A DNA stretch of 56,786 nt from NCBI GenBank assembly GCA_903893625.1, contig CAITND010000104.1:1-56786 (forward strand), in the 5' to 3' direction. This document shows, piece after piece, positions 52,762 to 56,786 of the stretch (the stretch's first letter is position 1; each line of letters begins with the position of its first letter). A program made the position numbers and the translations under genes. Under the pieces are notes generated by a model. That model did not search any database and was not told the DNA's origin. It saw nothing but the letters and a program-made list of their open reading frames with translations. This DNA is from an uncultured Oscillatoriales cyanobacterium. Lineage in GTDB: Bacteria > Cyanobacteriota > Cyanobacteriia > Cyanobacteriales > Microcoleaceae.

Positions 52762-54783
52762 TTAAGCTGTTCCCCCGCCCGAGGTGAAAGGATTGCCTGG
52801 ATCTGGATCAGAGAAAGTGTCTATTCCAGAGGTAGTCTGGATCATGCTGTTGTTTAAGAGCGATAACTCGCTGCTATTGTTGTCTGCATCTTCTGCATTG
52901 TCTGCGGCTTCTTGAGAGGCATCAAATTCTGAATACCCAGAAGCGGAAGACGAAGAGGGGGAAGGATTCTGGCCGGCTTGTTCATAAATGGCCGAACCCA
53001 AAGCATACAGCATTTCTTGGAACGATTCTACCTGTTGTTTCATCTCCTCGTAGGAGATAGTGGAACTGGCTACTGCCTTTTTCAAGGCGGCAGCTTCTTG
53101 ACGGACTCGTTCTTTGAGTTGATCACTGATCAGGTTGGCATTGCCTTTCAGGGTCACTTTACAATTATAGAATAGGGTTTCGGACTGATTTTTCAGATCC
53201 GCCACCAAACGGCGTTTTTCGTCTTCATCGGCATAAATTTCCGCTTCTTGACGCATCCGTTCAATTTCTGCTTCTGTCAATCCTCCAGTATTTGTAATTT
53301 CAATACTTTGTGCCTGTCCTGTGCCTTTATCTTGAGCCGCCACTTTCAAAATTCCATTGGCATCAAGATCAAAGGCTACCTCAATTTGAGGAACACCTCG
53401 TTTAGCCACCGGAATCCCATTCAGGAGGAACTTCCCTAAACTTTTATTATCTTTTGCCATTGCCCGTTCCCCTTGGAGAACGTGAATTTCAACGGAGGTT
53501 TGTCCGTCAACGGCGGTGGAAAACATTTGAGAACGGCTGGTGGGAATCGTAGTATTGCGTTCAATAATTTTAGTAAATACTCCCCCTAAAGTCTCTAATC
53601 CTAAAGACAAAGGAGTGATATCTAATAACAATAAATCTTTGACTTCCCCCGCTAAAACCCCCGCTTGAATTGCGGCTCCTAACGCAACTGCTTCATCGGG
53701 ATTCACCGAACGATCTGGGGCTCTGCCACCAAAATACTCACTAATCGCTTGTTGAACTGCCGGAATCCGGGTAGACCCCCCAACTAGAATAATCCGATTG
53801 ACTTGATTCGGCTGTAAACTCGCATCTTTCAGGGATTGAATCACGGGTTCAATCGTACTGTCTACTAAATGCTTGACTAAACCCTCAAATTCGCCCCGAC
53901 TGAGTTCCAGTTCTAAATGTTTTGGCCCGGAATCATCGGAGGTAATAAACGGCAAATTAATCGAGGTTGTGTTGCGATTAGATAACTCAATTTTGGCTTT
54001 TTCCGCAGCTTCTCGTAACCGTTGCAGAGCCATTTTTTCCGTCAATAGGTTGATGCCTTCGGTTACTTTGAATTTTTGGATCATCCATTGCACCAGACAG
54101 TTATCAAAATCATCTCCGCCGAGATGGTTATTTCCCGCCGTTGATTTAACTTCAAAAATCCCATCACCAAGTTGCAGAATTGAGACATCAAAAGTACCGC
54201 CTCCCAAGTCAAATACCAGAATTTTCTGATCTTGATCTTGTTTATCCAAACCATAGGATAGGGCGGCTGCTGTGGGTTCGTTGATAATCCGTAAGACATC
54301 TAAACCCGCAATGGTTCCCGCATCCTTAGTCGCTTGTCGTTGAGCATCGGTAAAATAGGCTGGAACCGTAATCACCGCTTGAGTCACCGTTTGCCCTAAA
54401 TAGGCTTCAGCATCTTCTTTGAGCTTTTGCAACACCATCGCCGAAATTTCTTGGGGGGTGTAGACTTGGTTGCGAATTTGGACATTAACAGTATCGTCCT
54501 TGCCTTTGACACAGATATAAGGAACCCGTGAACGTTCCTCTTCGGTATCCTCCCATCGGCGACCGATAAACCGCTTAATACTGTAAACCGTATTTTCAGC
54601 ATTAGTAACCGCTTGGCGCTTGCCCAATTGACCCACTAAGCGATCGCCATACTTGCCAAACCCAATAATACTCGGAGTGGTTCGTCCGCCTTCGGAATTG
54701 GCAATGACAATCGGTTTACCGCCTTCCAATACTGCAACACAACTATTTGTTGTTCCTAAGTCGATGCCAATGACTTTGCCCAT
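52762..54783 (-). CDS. dnaK: Chaperone DnaK (Hsp70)
   Basis: A 673-residue Hsp70. The ATPase domain has [45 protein letters not shown] and [13 protein letters not shown]; the linker [16 protein letters not shown] leads to the substrate domain with [14 protein letters not shown]. The C-terminal 60 residues are serine/asparagine/aspartate-rich and end SGGGTA, not the EEVD/EEK type of other Hsp70s. Cyanobacteria have several DnaKs; the neighbours grpE and dnaJ suggest the main stress-responsive one (DnaK2-like), an inference. Confidence 0.97.
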   Translation of the reverse strand: MGKVIGIDLGTTNSCVAVLEGGKPIVIANSEGGRTTPSIIGFGKYGDRLVGQLGKRQAVTNAENTVYSIKRFIGRRWEDTEEERSRVPYICVKGKDDTVNVQIRNQVYTPQEISAMVLQKLKEDAEAYLGQTVTQAVITVPAYFTDAQRQATKDAGTIAGLDVLRIINEPTAAALSYGLDKQDQDQKILVFDLGGGTFDVSILQLGDGIFEVKSTAGNNHLGGDDFDNCLVQWMIQKFKVTEGINLLTEKMALQRLREAAEKAKIELSNRNTTSINLPFITSDDSGPKHLELELSRGEFEGLVKHLVDSTIEPVIQSLKDASLQPNQVNRIILVGGSTRIPAVQQAISEYFGGRAPDRSVNPDEAVALGAAIQAGVLAGEVKDLLLLDITPLSLGLETLGGVFTKIIERNTTIPTSRSQMFSTAVDGQTSVEIHVLQGERAMAKDNKSLGKFLLNGIPVAKRGVPQIEVAFDLDANGILKVAAQDKGTGQAQSIEITNTGGLTEAEIERMRQEAEIYADEDEKRRLVADLKNQSETLFYNCKVTLKGNANLISDQLKERVRQEAAALKKAVASSTISYEEMKQQVESFQEMLYALGSAIYEQAGQNPSPSSSSASGYSEFDASQEAADNAEDADNNSSELSLLNNSMIQTTSGIDTFSDPDPGNPFTSGGGTA

Positions 54784-54791
54784 AGCTCCTC

Positions 54792-54826
54792 TTATCAGTT
54801 ATCAGTAATCAGTTATCAGTTATCAG
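54792..54826. repeat. Heptamer tandem array, TTATCAG x5
   Basis: Five units (four TTATCAG, one TAATCAG) lie 8 bases upstream of the dnaK start on the minus strand. They are complementary to the array at 54908-54942, so the grpE-dnaK spacer can fold into a long stem. Confidence 0.9.
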
Positions 54827-54907
54827 TGTAAGAGTAATCAGTTTTTTCAGTCGTTAGTTTTGGGCTAATAGTTGATGGTTATCAATTACCAACTATTAAC
54901 TATTCCA

Positions 54908-54942
54908 CTGATTACTGATAACTGATAACTGATAACTGATTA
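54908..54942. repeat. Heptamer tandem array, CTGATAA x5, inverted relative to its partner
   Basis: Five units (CTGATTA, three CTGATAA, CTGATTA) overlap the grpE stop codon. Almost every position pairs with the array just upstream of dnaK, giving a possible 35-bp stem in the grpE-dnaK transcript around an 81-base loop. Confidence 0.9.
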
Positions 54943-55677
54943 AGGGGTTTCTTCGGCTGTAGATTCTGTAGAATCGGGTTCAGGGGCCGTTGCCACTTTG
55001 ACCATGGCATGACGTAAGACCCGTTCTCCTAACTGATAACCGTGCATTAAATCTTCAAGCACCGTTCCTTCAGGATAAGCATCCGTCGCTTCTCGCATCA
55101 CGGCTTCATGTAAATTGGGGTCAAAAGGCTGCCCTTCTGGACGCATCACCGATACCCCCAGTTGTTTGAGAGAATCCACCATTAATTTATAAACCCCTTG
55201 GTAACTCTTGTGGATGTTCATTTCCTCATCGGTTTGGGGTTTAATTTGGGATCTGGCGCGGTCAAAGTTATCTACAACTGGAAGTAAAGGCTTCAGGGTG
55301 GAACCTTTGATCGTGACTTCTAACTCTTCTTTTTCCTTTTGAGTCCGTTTGCGGAAGTTCTCAAAATCTGCGGCTAAACGCCGATATTGACCACTGACAT
55401 CTTCCAGTTGAGCTTTGAGGGAAGCGTTGGCTGACCCTAAGGCGATGACCTCTTGCTGAAGTCCGTCGCTGCTTGACTCAATTTCCTGGCCAAACGTTGT
55501 TTCAGTTTGGGCGACCGTTGCGGTCTCGTCCGTCGCTACAGAAGGTTCAGAGCTTGATTCAGTCGGTGTCGTAGCATCAGCCTCAAGATCACCGAAGCTT
55601 GGAGCTTCCGATGGGGAAGTTGAATAGGATTGACCTGTTAGTTCATCAGGAGTATTAGCCGTTGAATTAGACACCAT
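54940..55677 (-). CDS. grpE: Nucleotide-exchange factor GrpE
   Basis: A 245-residue GrpE, which releases ADP from DnaK. The N-terminal 90 residues are acidic and serine/threonine-rich, longer than in E. coli (197 residues total) as usual in cyanobacteria. A long coiled coil (about 75-135) contains [20 protein letters not shown], and the C-terminal beta domain has [15 protein letters not shown] and [19 protein letters not shown]. It heads the grpE-dnaK-dnaJ-tusA-rsgA run. No CIRCE element is seen upstream. Confidence 0.96.
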   Translation of the reverse strand: MVSNSTANTPDELTGQSYSTSPSEAPSFGDLEADATTPTESSSEPSVATDETATVAQTETTFGQEIESSSDGLQQEVIALGSANASLKAQLEDVSGQYRRLAADFENFRKRTQKEKEELEVTIKGSTLKPLLPVVDNFDRARSQIKPQTDEEMNIHKSYQGVYKLMVDSLKQLGVSVMRPEGQPFDPNLHEAVMREATDAYPEGTVLEDLMHGYQLGERVLRHAMVKVATAPEPDSTESTAEETP

Positions 55678-55816
55678 AATCGTACTACTTGTCCTTGTTA
55701 ATCACGGAAAATCGGCGCGAGAGTACCAAACCTTTCCAGGTATTAGGAGCAACCCTGCTATCAATCATCATGACATTTCGTTACTTTAAAAATTTTAACT
55801 TACACCGCCGGGAAGT

Positions 55817-55849
55817 CCCCCGCTCTACCTGTACCCAGGTGAGCGGGGG
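55817..55849. repeat. Strong 13-bp hairpin next to the crcB remnant
   Basis: CCCCCGCTC pairs with GAGCGGGGG, and after one unpaired base ACCT pairs with AGGT around a six-base loop. GGGTCAAC follows at 55861, reminiscent of the GTCAA ending of the tnpB right end. It could be a solo element end or a structured leader of grpE. No T-run is seen. Confidence 0.5.
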
Positions 55850-55851
55850 GA

Positions 55852-56010
55852 TCAGAGGCGGGTCAACTCCGTACCTACGTTGACCCCATCTTTAACAAGG
55901 TTGGCAAGTGCTACTCCTATCATCACTAAACATCCCGTCAAATTAATGATAAATGTTCCGTAGGGAAATTTCAGCCCTAATTTAGCTTTCGTCCATTCAA
56001 TATCAGTATC
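55852..56010 (-). pseudogene. crcB (fluoride channel) fragment
   Basis: A 52-codon frame without start reads WTKAKLGLKFPYGTFIINLT, then GCLVMIGVALANLVKDGVNV. This is the part of CrcB/Fluc fluoride channels around the FPYGT...NLxG motif, the first-second helix region. The rest of the expected 120 residues is missing on both sides: a TAG stop lies just upstream, and the frame ends where the strong hairpin begins. It is judged a remnant. Confidence 0.65.
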
Positions 56011-56045
56011 CTATGAAATTAAGAAATTCGATCAAAGAATTAAGC

Positions 56046-56786
56046 TTAGATAATTGAGTTGAGATTTTCAGCCGCTTGATTCAGTTGTTTCATTCCGATT
56101 TGGGTTTGAGCAATACCACCAGCCGTTTCTTTTGCTGACTGATTGAGTATATTCATGGCATCAACAACTTGTTGAATAGCGATCGCCTGTTGTTGGGCAG
56201 TTTGAGAAATTTGTTGATTTTTAAATAGCATATTGTTAACAGCATTTGCCACCCCAGAGAAAGCATCTGCCGTTTTTTGAGTAATTTTGCTTCCTGATTC
56301 TGCTGTCTTAGTACCTTCATCTGTCACCACTATGGTAGAATTGATTACCTTATTAACATCCATGATCAGGTTATTAATATCTTTGGCAGATTTCTTACTT
56401 TGATCTGCTAGTTTGCGAATTTCTGTAGCGATGACAGCAAAACCTTTGCCATTTTCACCAGCCCGCACGGCTTCAACTGCGGCATTGAGTGCTAGCATAT
56501 TAGTTTGATTCGCTAAATCTGTCACCAGATTAGAGATACTGCTAATCTGATTAGTTTGTTCATTCAAGCGCTCAATTTGTTCGGCAATCGCCCCGACTTT
56601 TTGTTTCAATATTGTCATCAATTCCAGAGTTTCCTGCACGGCAAGACTTCCCTGCTCAGTGATGGTTAGAGCTTGCTGTGCCGATTCTGTGGCAGATTGG
56701 GCTTGACGGGCTGATTGTTGGGAAGATGCCCCCAACTCATCCATTGTAGTCGTAGTTTGATTCACAGAAGCAGCTTGCTGGGCGGC
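56046..56786 (-). CDS. Methyl-accepting chemotaxis protein, C-terminal signalling domain, cut by window edge
   Basis: The C-terminal 247 residues of a chemotaxis/phototaxis transducer; the frame is open to the window edge, so the GTG at 56765 is internal. Seen: the coiled-coil methylation helix, [21 protein letters not shown] around the hairpin tip, [27 protein letters not shown], and the second helix to NSII. This part binds CheA and CheW. The sensor region is outside. In filamentous cyanobacteria such proteins guide gliding motility, often phototaxis. The tip sequence is intact, so it should signal. Confidence 0.95.
   Translation of the reverse strand, partial: AAQQAASVNQTTTTMDELGASSQQSARQAQSATESAQQALTITEQGSLAVQETLELMTILKQKVGAIAEQIERLNEQTNQISSISNLVTDLANQTNMLALNAAVEAVRAGENGKGFAVIATEIRKLADQSKKSAKDINNLIMDVNKVINSTIVVTDEGTKTAESGSKITQKTADAFSGVANAVNNMLFKNQQISQTAQQQAIAIQQVVDAMNILNQSAKETAGGIAQTQIGMKQLNQAAENLNSII

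Noticed and set aside
53873-54229. 118-residue plus-strand frame opposite dnaK
   Set aside because: Shadow of the highly conserved dnaK coding sequence.
55678-55800. CIRCE operator upstream of grpE
   Set aside because: The inverted repeat TTAGCACTC-N9-GAGTGCTAA was looked for and is absent.
55689-55883. 64-residue plus-strand frame upstream of grpE
   Set aside because: Runs antisense over the crcB remnant and through the strong hairpin; no independent support.

Overview
The window looks like a chromosome segment of a filamentous, non-marine cyanobacterium, most likely in the Planktothrix/Oscillatoria/Microcoleus group. The evidence is the frequent HIP1-type octamer GCGATCGC, the AT-rich composition, and the cyanobacterium-typical genes: a HetZ-family protein, a Ycf51-like protein, several Uma2 (DUF820) genes, the grpE-dnaK-dnaJ-tusA-rsgA order, and heptameric tandem repeats in intergenic gaps. 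The assignment to a genus is an inference.

Layout. 0-0.4 kb: 3' part of a TnpB gene with its structured right end. 0.4-3.8 kb: metallophosphoesterase, phosphofructokinase and aldo/keto reductase. 4-12.7 kb: a sugar or specialised-metabolite set with two glycosyltransferases, a membrane acyltransferase, a TylF-type O-methyltransferase, a GH13 glucosidase, a SnoaL-like protein and an exporter-type ABC transporter. 12.8-15.6 kb: a membrane protein, a divergent Nudix-like protein and a DegT/DnrJ aminotransferase. 15.7-20.3 kb: a Uma2 gene, a compact restriction-modification (R-M) operon (HsdM-like, half-size HsdS-like, BstXI-like nuclease), then a tRNA-Val with a decayed inverted copy beside it. 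20.3-28.2 kb: housekeeping and regulatory genes (mazG, argH, a response regulator, a PHP protein, hetZ) and two more Uma2 genes. 28.3-32.8 kb: a type III R-M system (mod-res). 33-37.4 kb: a YrdC/YciO-type protein, larC, a slipin, a Ycf51-like protein and a YkuD-like protein. 37.4-41.8 kb: a purine/urate catabolism operon (guaD, uraD, uraH, hpxO) headed by an SGNH hydrolase. 41.8-42.8 kb: about 1 kb without a gene, holding a heptamer array, a possible non-autonomous IS-like remnant and a possible structured RNA. 42.8-44.9 kb: an RlmL-type RNA methyltransferase and a VanW protein. 44.9-46.4 kb: intact and broken toxin-antitoxin genes. 46.4-49.7 kb: a divergent three-gene set (large DNA methyltransferase, XRE regulator, HNH nuclease) that looks like an uncharacterised type II R-M system whose edge cuts a RelE-like toxin. 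50-55.7 kb: rsgA, tusA, dnaJ, dnaK and grpE. 55.8-56.8 kb: a crcB remnant and the C-terminal part of a chemotaxis transducer.

Three separate DNA-modification systems lie within about 33 kb, each of a different architecture. With the toxin-antitoxin genes and the Uma2 genes they make the middle and right of the window defence-rich. The best candidates for something undescribed are the 46.4-49.7 kb methyltransferase/XRE/HNH set, the BstXI-like system with a single-domain specificity subunit, and the possible folded RNA at 42.4-42.7 kb. All functions are read from sequence motifs and memory of families; no database search was run.
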